DNA of 64,000 nt, taken from assembly GCA_902783835.1 (NCBI GenBank), contig CACZSN010000014.1, positions 62,001 through 126,000 of the forward strand, read 5' to 3'. Below the pieces are notes generated by a model. The model ran no database searches and had not been told where the DNA came from. It saw nothing but the letters and a program-made list of their open reading frames with translations. Of the stretch, positions 25,772 to 34,817 are shown in pieces (position 1 is the first letter of the stretch; each line of letters opens with the position of its first letter). A program made the translations under genes and the position numbers. Source of the stretch: an uncultured bacterium (GTDB lineage: Bacteria; Cyanobacteriota; Vampirovibrionia; Gastranaerophilales; Gastranaerophilaceae).

Positions 25772-26758
25772 ATGGAGAAATACAAAAGTTGTCACCTTTT
25801 GGAACACGGGATATATTTTTATTATGACAGTATCCAAGTTTGTTGTTTTTTGACGGGTAAATTGGGCAAACCTTTTTGGCTTCAACGCGATTATCACGGT
25901 CAAAAAATAGATTGGGATGCTCTTTGTGACCAAATGCGGGAAATTCGTGAAAAAAGCAGACAGGGCATAATCGATCCCCATTGTGAAAATTGTTTTAACC
26001 TCAAAGAAGATTATTGGGACACCGAAGAATATTTCTCTAATTTTTATATCTCCCATTGGACAAGATGCAATTGTAACTGCAGTTACTGCTATACGGAAGA
26101 AAACAAGCATTATTTCAACACATTAAAAGAATACAAAATGATGCCGATTTTACAGGAAATGCTCGAAAGAAAATTGCTTCGTTTTAACGGTTATTTGGCA
26201 TACGGCGGCGGAGAACCGGCTTGTTTGGATGAATTTGACGATATTACGGAATTATTTCTCGAAAATAATGTAAGAAGCATTGTTACAAATACATCAGGTA
26301 TAAAACCTGTTCAGTCGATATTGAAAGGTATTCCGACGGGACGCCTTGACGTAACCGTTTCGGTTGATTGTTCCGACAGAGAAACTTACAAGAAAATAAA
26401 ACAAATCGATGCTTACGACAAGGTTATGGAGACTTTAAAACTCTACGCTTCCGTCCAAACCGACAATAAAACCCTTGTGCGTTCAAAATATATCATTATC
26501 CCGGGAGTTAACGATTCCGAAAAAGAAATTGAAAATTGGTTAACTCAATCTTGTGAAATCGGATTAAAACAAGTCTGCATTGATATTGAAGGAAAATGGT
26601 ACCTTCCGAGAAAACAAGATGTTCCCGAACATATTGCAAACTTAATCGCATATGTCGAAAAACGAACAAAAGAACTCGATTTGGGACTATTTTATTATTC
26701 TTATGCCGATCAATTCAGATTTGACAGAGATAAAAAACTTGCAGAACAAAATCAATAA
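25772..26758 (+). CDS. radical SAM protein of unknown function
   Basis: 328 residues. The SAM cluster motif is C99-x3-C103-x2-C106 (TRCNCNCSYCYTEE), placed unusually late because about 95 residues precede it. That leader carries its own Cys set (C24, C25, C52, C71, C74), including HCENC, which could hold an extra cluster. GGGEPACLDEF is the SAM-binding GGE motif and the partial TIM barrel is complete. C-terminal SPASM cysteines are missing. It may modify a peptide or lipid; no precursor peptide gene is next to it. Single gene, divergent from leuA, with a strong terminator. Confidence 0.75.
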   Translation: MEKYKSCHLLEHGIYFYYDSIQVCCFLTGKLGKPFWLQRDYHGQKIDWDALCDQMREIREKSRQGIIDPHCENCFNLKEDYWDTEEYFSNFYISHWTRCNCNCSYCYTEENKHYFNTLKEYKMMPILQEMLERKLLRFNGYLAYGGGEPACLDEFDDITELFLENNVRSIVTNTSGIKPVQSILKGIPTGRLDVTVSVDCSDRETYKKIKQIDAYDKVMETLKLYASVQTDNKTLVRSKYIIIPGVNDSEKEIENWLTQSCEIGLKQVCIDIEGKWYLPRKQDVPEHIANLIAYVEKRTKELDLGLFYYSYADQFRFDRDKKLAEQNQ

Positions 26759-26760
26759 TA

Positions 26761-26786
26761 AAAAGCCCCGCAATCGGGGCTTTTTG
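26761..26786. terminator. bidirectional terminator
   Basis: AAAAGCCCCG (26761-26770) and CGGGGCTTTT (26775-26784) form a perfect 10 bp stem with a CAAT loop between convergent genes. Confidence 0.9.
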
Positions 26787-27092
26787 CTATATTTTAATGA
26801 CAAAAAATTTGCTGTCTTTTTTAGCTAAAACTTTATGTTCCTTATCTTTTTTGAACATTAACATTTCGCCTTTATCAATTTTGAATTTTTCAGCATCAAA
26901 ATGTATTTCAATTTCGCCGTCAATAACATAAACCGCGGCATCTCTGGCTGAAGTATGAGTATCAATAACTTCATCTTTTTTGAGAGCTATAATATTCAAA
27001 CTGCTTTCTTCATTGACCAAAAGAGTTTCTTTTTCAAATTTTGAATCTTTAAAATCGACAATATCCTTTGCTTTTAATACATTAAAAAACAT
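26787..27092 (-). CDS. cupin-domain protein
   Basis: 101 residues from the ATG at 27092, where AAAGGAG gives a clear ribosome site. It is one small cupin barrel: THTSARDAAVYVIDGEIEIHFD holds the first cupin motif with reduced His content, and GEMLMFKKDKEHKVLA the second. The metal His set is incomplete, so it may be a non-catalytic binding protein. The beta-strand layout is typical of cupin_2. It sits behind the carbonic anhydrase gene on the same strand with a 109-nt gap, so co-transcription is possible. Confidence 0.7.
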   Translation of the reverse strand: MFFNVLKAKDIVDFKDSKFEKETLLVNEESSLNIIALKKDEVIDTHTSARDAAVYVIDGEIEIHFDAEKFKIDKGEMLMFKKDKEHKVLAKKDSKFFVIKI

Positions 27093-27201
27093 AAATTTCT
27101 CCTTTCTTCTTACCTTTAGATTAAAAATCGGAGAAATATTTTTCACATTACTCAATCGGATTGTCAGTTTTACGAAATAAGAATTTTTCTGATTATAAAA
27201 A

Positions 27202-27813
27202 TCAGCCTTTTTCTGTCATAATTTCTATTTTACCGGTTTTCAATTCATATTTTGCACCGACAACTTTAATCTGACCTTCTTTAACTTTTTCCGCAATAAA
27301 ATTATCTTTTTTCAATAAATCTTCAACTTGGTACAAAATATTAGCTTTCACGGATAAATCCTCAAGCGGTGTTTCGCAACACGGACAAACGATTTTGTCG
27401 ATTGCGGGATAAATATGTTTCATAATGGATTGCATATAAGGAGAAAGTTTTTCAAATGATTTTTCTTTATAAGACTTAACTGCAGATTTTATCGCACCGC
27501 AATTTTCATGCCCCATAATCATCACGAGATTAACTCCCAAATGACGAACCGCATACTCAATACTTCCCATAACCTCATCAGAAAGAACATGTCCTGCCGT
27601 TCTTATGACGAAAACATCGCCTAAACCCACATCAAAAACAATTTCGACAGGAACTCTTGAGTCGGAACAAGAAAGAATGACAGCAAAAGGTTTTTGCCCG
27701 TTTAAAAGACTGTTTTTTGTTTCATCGCATCTGTTCGGATGGGTCGATTTCCCATTCACAAAACGTGCATTTCCGTCTGTTAGTCTTTGTAAAGCCTCTT
27801 TTGCATCTGTCAT
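27202..27813 (-). CDS. beta-class carbonic anhydrase
   Basis: 203 residues. The zinc ligands are C49, H102 and C105, and the catalytic dyad is D51/R53 (SCSDSRV, then GHENCGAI). It interconverts CO2 and bicarbonate in the cytosol. The insertion with C-P-C-C (about residues 135-145) is unusual and might bind a second metal. A GGGG-rich ribosome site precedes the ATG. No carboxysome or bicarbonate transport genes are near, so it likely supports biosynthetic carboxylations or pH control. Confidence 0.9.
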   Translation of the reverse strand: MTDAKEALQRLTDGNARFVNGKSTHPNRCDETKNSLLNGQKPFAVILSCSDSRVPVEIVFDVGLGDVFVIRTAGHVLSDEVMGSIEYAVRHLGVNLVMIMGHENCGAIKSAVKSYKEKSFEKLSPYMQSIMKHIYPAIDKIVCPCCETPLEDLSVKANILYQVEDLLKKDNFIAEKVKEGQIKVVGAKYELKTGKIEIMTEKG

Positions 27814-27934
27814 AAAATTCCCCTTTTTGTTTTTTTAAACCCAAACTCCAACAAAAATTGCCTGTAAAAAAATCAAAACAAATCCTTGTCAATATTCACC
27901 GCTCTATTGTAAAATCAAAAAAAAGGAGTTTGTT

Positions 27935-29521
27935 GTGAAAAAGTTTTTAAATATTTGTTTTACGGTAATTTTATCACTCGTTATCTCAAATTCCGTGTTT
28001 GCTTTACCGTCGGATAAAGCGGTAACAAATGGTGTAATCAATGAATTTAAAGGGTTTTCAATCATTCCTCATTGTACGTTTAACGAAGGTGAAATAACAA
28101 AATTTTTGGTTAAAGAACTTAAATCAATGGGTGCAACCGTTCAAACGGATGAAGCAAACAACATAATAGCCGATTTCCCGGCTACAAAAGGTTGTGAAAA
28201 TGCACCATTGACAATAATTCAAGGACATACCGACATGGTTTGTGCCCATACGGACGATTTCAATCCGACAAAAGATTCAATAAAAATTATTGTTGATAAA
28301 AATCTTCTTAAAACAGACGGTCGCTCTTCATTGGGTGCAGATTGCGGGTTTAATAACGCAGGACTTTTATGGCTTTTCAGAACACAAAAATTTGCCCACG
28401 GAAAAATCAGATTTCTCTTAACATCATCCGAAGAAGTCGGTCTCGTCGGAGCAAAAAAGCTTGATTCAAAATATCTCGAAGGTGCTAAATATTTAATCAA
28501 CCTCGACGGATTTTATATTGGAAGAATAGTGACCGGAAGTGCCGGCGGACGAAGAGTCCAATATATTCATAAAAATGAATATGTTTCTCCGAAAAATGAT
28601 ACGGCATACGAAATAAAAATTTCAAACTTAACCGGCGGTCATTCGGGTTATGACATTAACAAAAACCGTGCAAATGCCATCAAATACCTTGCATATGCTC
28701 TTTTAATAATTGATTGCGATTTGGCACCAAATGCTCAACCCGGAGAAGATTTGAACTTTGAACTGTCAGAAATAAACGGTGGCGAAAACCATAACGTAAT
28801 CCCTCGGGAAGCTAAAGCTACAATTGTCATAAAGAAAGACAAAGAAGCTATTTTCTTATCAAGAGTAAAAAAAGCTCAGGAAATTTTGCACAAATACAAC
28901 GCTGAAACAGGCAAAAATGACCTCGCAAAAGAAGATAATTCTCTTTCTGTTTCTGCAGAAAAAACTGATTTACCTTCAAAAGTTTTTTCGGATGACACAA
29001 AAAATGACGTAATCCTCTTCCTTTCTGAATTCTACAACGGAAAATATAAATATATGAAAATGTACCCGAAACTCGTCGATACTTCATCAAATCTCGGATT
29101 GATAAAAACTACCGAAAATGAAGTCGTTTGCACATTAATGATGAGATTTAACGAAAATTCTTACAAAGAAGAATTGCGAAACAAACAAAATAAAACCGCA
29201 AAAACTTTCAATTTCAAGGAAAACCTACTCGTAGAATACGGTGCTTGGAAACCTATCGAAAATAACCCCCTCGTCAACATTTTCCAACAATCATACCAAA
29301 AGGTTTCGGGCAAAAATGCAACTTGCACTGCAGAACACATAGGTCTTGAACCGTCTGTTTTACTTGAAAAAAATCCAAACCTCTATATAATCAGTACCGG
29401 CTGCACAATAAAAAATGCCCATTCCGTAACTGAAACAGGCGATATAACAACAATTCCGTCATACGTAAAAATGATGAAATCAGCAATTGAAACAATCGCA
29501 AAAGAAAACATTTCAGAATAA
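27935..29521 (+). CDS. secreted M20-family dipeptidase (PepD-like)
   Basis: 528 residues with a GTG start 7 nt after AAGGAG. A Sec signal peptide (about 1-23) precedes the M20 fold. Metal and catalytic residues: H98-x-D100 (QGHTDMV), D136 (LGADCG), E166-E167 (SSEEVG), NLDG, and a late His in NAHSVTE. The sequence type is aminoacyl-histidine dipeptidase (PepD), which is normally cytosolic; the signal peptide moves it to the periplasm or outside. It would trim dipeptides for uptake, and the oligopeptide permeases at 10-12 kb could import the products. Confidence 0.85.
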   Translation: MKKFLNICFTVILSLVISNSVFALPSDKAVTNGVINEFKGFSIIPHCTFNEGEITKFLVKELKSMGATVQTDEANNIIADFPATKGCENAPLTIIQGHTDMVCAHTDDFNPTKDSIKIIVDKNLLKTDGRSSLGADCGFNNAGLLWLFRTQKFAHGKIRFLLTSSEEVGLVGAKKLDSKYLEGAKYLINLDGFYIGRIVTGSAGGRRVQYIHKNEYVSPKNDTAYEIKISNLTGGHSGYDINKNRANAIKYLAYALLIIDCDLAPNAQPGEDLNFELSEINGGENHNVIPREAKATIVIKKDKEAIFLSRVKKAQEILHKYNAETGKNDLAKEDNSLSVSAEKTDLPSKVFSDDTKNDVILFLSEFYNGKYKYMKMYPKLVDTSSNLGLIKTTENEVVCTLMMRFNENSYKEELRNKQNKTAKTFNFKENLLVEYGAWKPIENNPLVNIFQQSYQKVSGKNATCTAEHIGLEPSVLLEKNPNLYIISTGCTIKNAHSVTETGDITTIPSYVKMMKSAIETIAKENISE

Positions 29522-29602
29522 CACTATTTGTGTTTTTAGAAAAAGCAACAAAACACTATTAGTAGCACAGACAAAAAGTACCTTTAATACTAATAGTGTT
29601 TT
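29520..29602. repeat. palindromic repeat element, copy 1 (may also terminate the peptidase gene)
   Basis: Contains ACAC-TATTT-GTGT (29521-29533) overlapping the peptidase stop, then a 15 bp inverted repeat: AAAACACTATTAGTA (29550-29564) with TACTAATAGTGTTTT (29588-29602), 23-nt loop. The same ACAC-TATTT-GTGT and AATAGTGTTTTTAATTG pieces recur at 37768-37866, and the core recurs in the xre promoter. Confidence 0.6.
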
Positions 29603-29620
29603 TAATTGCAATTATTGATT

Positions 29621-32119
29621 TTATACCGACATTTTACTAACTGCTTTAATAATAGTATTTTTATAGAAGTCAGTATCGATATTCAATTTATCACCAAGTT
29701 GTAAAATTCTGAGCATTTTATGTTGATTAGATTTTATATCTCGAGAGGACAAAATTACGCGGGACATAAGTTGAGTAAATTTTGAATATATTTCCGAAAA
29801 ATAGATAGTTTGAGCTACAGAAATATCCGGAGAAAGTTCAAAGGTATTAATATAGTCAAACACTTCAAGAGCTTTATCCAATTTTTCAGTATCCAAAGTT
29901 GAAACAAACTCATTGACCCGAGTTGTAATTATTTCCGAAAACAGCTTATTTGTTTCTTCTTTATGTAATTTCACGTCAAGTTCTTCAGCATCTTTGATGA
30001 TATCTGAAGCTGATTGAATGAGTGATTCATCATCAAAACAATTTTCATTTTGGAAAATAGAATTAAATTGGTGAGAAAGCGTATATTTTGCAGCAAGTTT
30101 AAACTCTATGGGAACATCGAGACCGAGGTTTTTGAGGTGCAAAACAGAGCCCTTACCTTCTTCATAAACATCTTTGTATATAGCCTGAAATTTAGACGTT
30201 TCACTTTTCAACAAGGCTTTGAGAATTTCTCTTCGTTCCTCAATGAATGTATCTTTAAGAGTAAAGTATTTTTTACCAAAGAATGAATCGAGGAGTCGGA
30301 TTGTTTCAGTCGGCGGATAAAGTTGATAAGCATGAATAAGGTTTTTAACGATATTCATATAATTTTCTTCACCGTCGTATTTTTTCACGGCACAATGGAA
30401 ATCACCGCCTGAATACTGCAAAAGAGCAAACATCACATTAACTTTTTCCAAAGTAATGTTTGATTTAATCTCGATATGTCCGGTAACCAAGTTTGTATAG
30501 CCTTTTGATATTTTTTTATAATGATGTTTTTTTATTTTAAAGCAATACAAATCAGTTTTTTTAGAATAATCGCGATAGAGAGAAGTAATTGCCCAAACGC
30601 TTGCGATTTGTCTAAAATCAATCACCGAAGGTTTAACATAATTATTCCAAATATCCTTACCGTTGCCGTAACCGGGGATATTACTTTTTGCATCTTTAAG
30701 AATTTCGACAAATTGAGATTCCAAATCCTCATCGGAAAAATCCTTAGCAAGCTGCATAGCTCTTGCCGCATATTTCATAATTTGAACAGTTTCAATTCCT
30801 GAAATTTCGTTGAAGAACCAACCGCAACTTGTGTACATCAACATAGCCTGACGTTGAATTTCCATAAGTTTAAGAGCTTTAATATTTTCTTTTTCGGAAA
30901 GTTCATTCAAGCTATTTTCTTTTAAAAATTTTTCAATATTATTTCTGTCAAGCACGACATCGATGTAGTTATTTCTTGCCGCCCAAACATCTTTGAAATA
31001 TTTTTTACCCTCAAATTCTGTTATGGCAATAAGTTTATCCCGAAGCACATCAAGGGCATTACGTAAAGGTTTACGCCATTTTTGGTTCCAACCTTGCATT
31101 CCGCCTGTCGAGCAACCGCAATCTTCTTTCCAGCGACCGACTCCATGGCAGCAACTCCAAGACGAAACGGGTTTTATAACCACTTCATCAACGGGAGGAT
31201 GTTTTTCCAAATATTCGCCGTAATTTGTAACGGTAAAGCCTTCATCGCCCGCTTTAATCCGCAAAACGTATGCAAGAGCCATATCTCCAAATTTCGTATG
31301 GTGACCGTAACTTTCACCATCTGTTGCAATATTTGTCAATCTCGAAAAATCTTGAGCAGGCGAAATTCCTGTTTTTAATTTTTCAACAAATCTGCCGCCA
31401 TCTTTCAAAAGTTCTTCAAAAGCAACAGCTTGCGATATTTGAGCATTATAGAAGAATAAATCTATCGATTTACCTTCACGACATTTTATGTTATATCGAT
31501 AAGCCTTGGTTGTGTCGATTTCGCCGTGAGAAACATCAGTAAATTCTTCATCACTAAAGGCTTTAACTTTTTCTGCCTGATAAGGAGACAAAACAGTAAA
31601 TTTTATACCGCAATCGGCAAGAACTCCCAAAGTCTCGTCATCGCAGGCAGTTTCTGCGAGCCATATACCTTCAGGCATACGACCGTAACGTTTTTGAAAA
31701 TCTTTAATACCCCAAATCGTTTGGGTATACTTATCTTTTTCGTTTGCAAGCGGCATTATCATGTGGTTATATACCTGTGCCAATGCATTTCCATGCCCGC
31801 TAAACTCGCCTATACTGTCGATATCCGCTTGAATTACTCGTTCATAAGTATATTTATCATGGGTTTCAAGCCAACTCAATAAAGTCGGTCCCATATTAAA
31901 ACTCATATGGGCATAATTATTCACGATATCCAAAACTTTATTTCCGCCGCCGACAATTTTTGAAATTGAATTCGGAGCATAACATTCCGCGGAAACTCTT
32001 GCGTTCCAATCGTGAAAAGGAGCAGCACTTTCTTGCAATTCAACTTGTTCAAGCCAAGGATTTTCTCTCGGCGGTTGATAAAAGTGTCCATGAACCGTAA
32101 GATATTTTTTCAAAGCCAT
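29621..32119 (-). CDS. glycoside hydrolase family 57 protein with DUF3536
   Basis: 832 residues. The N-terminal GH57 barrel has the HGHFYQPPRENPWL opening, the probable nucleophile E156 (GIWLAETACD) and the acid/base D267 (ATDGESYGHH). From about residue 300 onward the protein matches the DUF3536 extension (PVSSWSCCHGVGRWKEDCGC). GH57 enzymes are alpha-amylases, branching enzymes or 4-alpha-glucanotransferases; this two-part type is poorly characterised and common in Cyanobacteria and relatives. No signal peptide, so it likely acts on storage glucan in the cytosol. Monocistronic. Confidence 0.85.
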   Translation of the reverse strand: MALKKYLTVHGHFYQPPRENPWLEQVELQESAAPFHDWNARVSAECYAPNSISKIVGGGNKVLDIVNNYAHMSFNMGPTLLSWLETHDKYTYERVIQADIDSIGEFSGHGNALAQVYNHMIMPLANEKDKYTQTIWGIKDFQKRYGRMPEGIWLAETACDDETLGVLADCGIKFTVLSPYQAEKVKAFSDEEFTDVSHGEIDTTKAYRYNIKCREGKSIDLFFYNAQISQAVAFEELLKDGGRFVEKLKTGISPAQDFSRLTNIATDGESYGHHTKFGDMALAYVLRIKAGDEGFTVTNYGEYLEKHPPVDEVVIKPVSSWSCCHGVGRWKEDCGCSTGGMQGWNQKWRKPLRNALDVLRDKLIAITEFEGKKYFKDVWAARNNYIDVVLDRNNIEKFLKENSLNELSEKENIKALKLMEIQRQAMLMYTSCGWFFNEISGIETVQIMKYAARAMQLAKDFSDEDLESQFVEILKDAKSNIPGYGNGKDIWNNYVKPSVIDFRQIASVWAITSLYRDYSKKTDLYCFKIKKHHYKKISKGYTNLVTGHIEIKSNITLEKVNVMFALLQYSGGDFHCAVKKYDGEENYMNIVKNLIHAYQLYPPTETIRLLDSFFGKKYFTLKDTFIEERREILKALLKSETSKFQAIYKDVYEEGKGSVLHLKNLGLDVPIEFKLAAKYTLSHQFNSIFQNENCFDDESLIQSASDIIKDAEELDVKLHKEETNKLFSEIITTRVNEFVSTLDTEKLDKALEVFDYINTFELSPDISVAQTIYFSEIYSKFTQLMSRVILSSRDIKSNQHKMLRILQLGDKLNIDTDFYKNTIIKAVSKMSV

Positions 32120-32143
32120 ATTCTGTTTTTTACCTTATGATAA

Positions 32144-32647
32144 TTATTTCGTTTTTCCGTTTGTTTTCGGCAAAACTTTTAACTCAATTATATCAAGCCA
32201 AGGATCGCCAAGAGCTGTAGAGAAAACCTTTCCCTTAATAAAAATTCTGTCTCGGGCATTCAAATCGGTAAATTTTTCAGCATAAGAACGTTTCATAAAA
32301 ATTTTCATTTCAGAAAGCGGAATTACAACCGAAGGATCAGCCACATCATCACGTTCGATAAGCATTCCTATATAAACCTGAGATTCTCTCATAGCCGGTT
32401 TATAATCAAGTCCTAACGTAGAAAATTTATTAAATTTTGCAGGAAATTGAACATATTTATTCATATAATTATACGGATTAAGAACAATTGCCGTCGGTGT
32501 TTGCAAGGTTATATATTCAACCTTTTCATTAAGAACAATAACCGGTGATTTCGGCTTATATTGATGCTGCGGAGCCGCTGCATAAGAAGCTGTTCCCATC
32601 GTAAATAATAATGTCAAAGCAATAAATGTATTTAAAAATTTTTTCAT
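32144..32647 (-). CDS. secreted hypothetical protein with OB-like fold
   Basis: 167 residues from the ATG at 32647 (GAGGAA ribosome site), starting MKKFLN as a signal peptide cut near YAAA (about residue 23). The mature part has a YVQFPAKFNKFSTLG pattern, then IFIKGKVFSTALGDPWLDII, resembling single-strand-binding/OB-type periplasmic proteins that bind ligands through a small beta barrel. Not confidently assigned. It lies 24 nt upstream of the GH57 gene on the same strand and may be co-transcribed with it. Confidence 0.55.
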   Translation of the reverse strand: MKKFLNTFIALTLLFTMGTASYAAAPQHQYKPKSPVIVLNEKVEYITLQTPTAIVLNPYNYMNKYVQFPAKFNKFSTLGLDYKPAMRESQVYIGMLIERDDVADPSVVIPLSEMKIFMKRSYAEKFTDLNARDRIFIKGKVFSTALGDPWLDIIELKVLPKTNGKTK

Positions 32648-32734
32648 AATTTCCTCTTTTATTTTATTTAATGACATTTTAGCACAATTTTTTCAAATAT
32701 AAACTACTCTGTTTTTGATAACTGTGGCAATTTT

Positions 32735-33679
32735 TTACTCATATATTTCGGAAATGAATTTTTTCGCAACACAAACGGCTTTGTCAAAAACCTCTTGATT
32801 ATCCCAAAAATCTTCCCTCTCAATATATTCTGCCACAATTTTTCTTGCATAAGAACCGACAGAAACACCGTTTATATCAACGAAACATATTTTTGCCAAT
32901 TTTGCCGTTTTTGAATTAGTACCGCCGGAAAGCAACAAATATTGTTGAAAACCCGCTTTTTGAACAAGATTTCCCGCAGAAACCGCCTGCAAAGTACTTT
33001 CATAGTCATCAACCCCGCCTGACATCGGAGAACCGTCAGCCTGAATTATCGTTGAATAAGGTTTTCTGTCCCTCAAAAGTTTTTCAAGAATATTAATAAA
33101 TTTTTCATCGCTGAATTTTTTTCGTCCGATACAAATGCTTAACATGCCCGAAAAACATCTTCGTAACAAATCCCACATTTCGTAACAATCTTTTTCGTCA
33201 CCCACGTGCAATTCAATACAATCGACATCCGAAAGATTTAATTCATAAAATAACTGTTTCAAACTTTTTTTCTTTTCTTCGAAAAATATACAGCTTGAAG
33301 GACAGGAAAGTTCGCATCTGCCACAACCGATACATTTTTCTTCACAGACGTCAAGGCTTGTGTTAATTGCTTTTTGCGGACAACTTGAAACACATTTAAA
33401 ACAATTTAAACACTTTGTTTTATCAATTTTAGCCTTTTGAAAATGTGCATCATTTTTTGTTCCGACACTTATGCAGAGATAAACTTTATCGTTGGCATTA
33501 CCCCGTTCAAGTCCCCTCTTTGCGGCATTAATGACATCATTATCGGCACTCAAATCGAAAAAAGCACAACCCGATTTAGCGTAAACGGCAACCAATTTTT
33601 CAACGGAAGAAACATCCTGATTACCCGCTCCGCATATGAGTTTAAAACATTTTTTTTGTTGCAAAAGTTCTTCAAGCAT
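32735..33679 (-). CDS. LdpA-like 2[4Fe-4S] protein
   Basis: 314 residues. Residues 13-60 (KLICGAGNQDVSSVEKLV, then FDLSADNDVINAAKRG) and two ferredoxin clusters (C90, C93, C96, C100 and C116, C119, C122, C126) follow the layout of cyanobacterial LdpA, the Fe-S protein that adjusts circadian period to light or redox state. A C-terminal TIM-like half completes the family pattern. It starts on the last base of the preceding SDR stop (TAATG), so translation is coupled. No kai clock genes are in the window; the function here is probably redox sensing. Confidence 0.65.
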   Translation of the reverse strand: MLEELLQQKKCFKLICGAGNQDVSSVEKLVAVYAKSGCAFFDLSADNDVINAAKRGLERGNANDKVYLCISVGTKNDAHFQKAKIDKTKCLNCFKCVSSCPQKAINTSLDVCEEKCIGCGRCELSCPSSCIFFEEKKKSLKQLFYELNLSDVDCIELHVGDEKDCYEMWDLLRRCFSGMLSICIGRKKFSDEKFINILEKLLRDRKPYSTIIQADGSPMSGGVDDYESTLQAVSAGNLVQKAGFQQYLLLSGGTNSKTAKLAKICFVDINGVSVGSYARKIVAEYIEREDFWDNQEVFDKAVCVAKKFISEIYE

Positions 33680-34746
33680 TACATATTGGCTTCATTATAT
33701 TTGCAAAGACGTTCAAACTCAGCAATTTGTGCCATTGTAACATCAAACATGTCATCTTTGTCAGCATAGAATTTTTTATACCATTCTACCGTAAAATCGA
33801 TAGCCTTATCTATACTGAGAGTAGGTGTCCACCCCAAAATGTTTTTAGCTTTGTCGTTATTCAAAACAAGTCGGTCATATTCAAAGAATTTTTTGTCACT
33901 GTCTTCAACGATAACACCTTTTCCGTAAACGTCGATAAATTTTTGTAAAAATTCTTTTACCGACAAATTGCCATCGCTGTTAGCACCGAAGTTAAAAGCT
34001 TCCGCACATTTATCACCGTTTTCATATAAATTTTTTGCTAACATTAAATATCCAGAAAGCAAATCCAAAATATGTTGAAAAGGTCTTACGGAATTAGCAT
34101 CACGCAATTTAATTCTGCTTCCGACAGAAACTTCTTTAATAAATTCAGGAATCAATCTGTCTTTAATCCAATCACCACCACCGATGGCATTTCCGCCTCT
34201 TGCCGTTGCAATCGGAAACTTTCCTGCGGCTTCTGATTTTCTGTAAGTGTCGACCATCATTTCTTTGCAAGCCATTGAGGCAGAATAAATATTTGCACCG
34301 CCGATTGTGTCGGTTTCATAATTTTCGTTAGTTCTGTCCGCATAACAAGCACCGCTTGATATTTCAACGTAGGCTTTTACGCAATCGTATTTTTTTGCAG
34401 ATTCCAAAACGTTCATAGCCCCCAAAACATTTGTTTGGAAAGTCACGGCGGGAGCTTTTTCGGCAATACTTACAACCGGTTGAGAAGCAAGATTGATGAT
34501 AATTTCCGGACGAAATTTTTTCATAACATCATCCAATTTCTTCACATCCATAATATTGCCAAATTCATTTTTACAATGGCTGTAAAGACGGACTTCTTCA
34601 TACATCGAAGGATCGGTATCCGGTTCAAGAGCGTAACCCAAAACATTTGCCCCGAGAGACTTTAGCCAAAGAGTAAGCCAACAACCTTCAAACCCTGTAT
34701 GTCCGGTTAAAAAAATCTTTTTTCCTCTGTAAAAATCGTTAAACAT
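33679..34746 (-). CDS. CDP-glucose 4,6-dehydratase-like SDR with altered active site
   Basis: 355 residues, matching RfbG along its full length: NAD-binding G15-x2-GFEG, NLASQPVV, ARGGNAIGGGDW and VRPFQHILD. The catalytic residues are changed. The SDK motif of RfbG is S-S131-G132 here, and YxxxK is Y154-SAS-M158. The nucleotide and sugar pockets look kept. It may be a non-catalytic binding protein or have a new chemistry. AAGGAA ribosome site; translationally coupled to the LdpA-like gene. No other O-antigen or CDP-sugar genes are nearby, which also argues against a classical role. Confidence 0.7.
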   Translation of the reverse strand: MFNDFYRGKKIFLTGHTGFEGCWLTLWLKSLGANVLGYALEPDTDPSMYEEVRLYSHCKNEFGNIMDVKKLDDVMKKFRPEIIINLASQPVVSIAEKAPAVTFQTNVLGAMNVLESAKKYDCVKAYVEISSGACYADRTNENYETDTIGGANIYSASMACKEMMVDTYRKSEAAGKFPIATARGGNAIGGGDWIKDRLIPEFIKEVSVGSRIKLRDANSVRPFQHILDLLSGYLMLAKNLYENGDKCAEAFNFGANSDGNLSVKEFLQKFIDVYGKGVIVEDSDKKFFEYDRLVLNNDKAKNILGWTPTLSIDKAIDFTVEWYKKFYADKDDMFDVTMAQIAEFERLCKYNEANM

Positions 34747-34817
34747 CTGAATTCCTTTTTATTTTGCCGACATATTCAATTATCCGAGCAAAAGATAATA
34801 ATGTCAACCTTTTTGGA

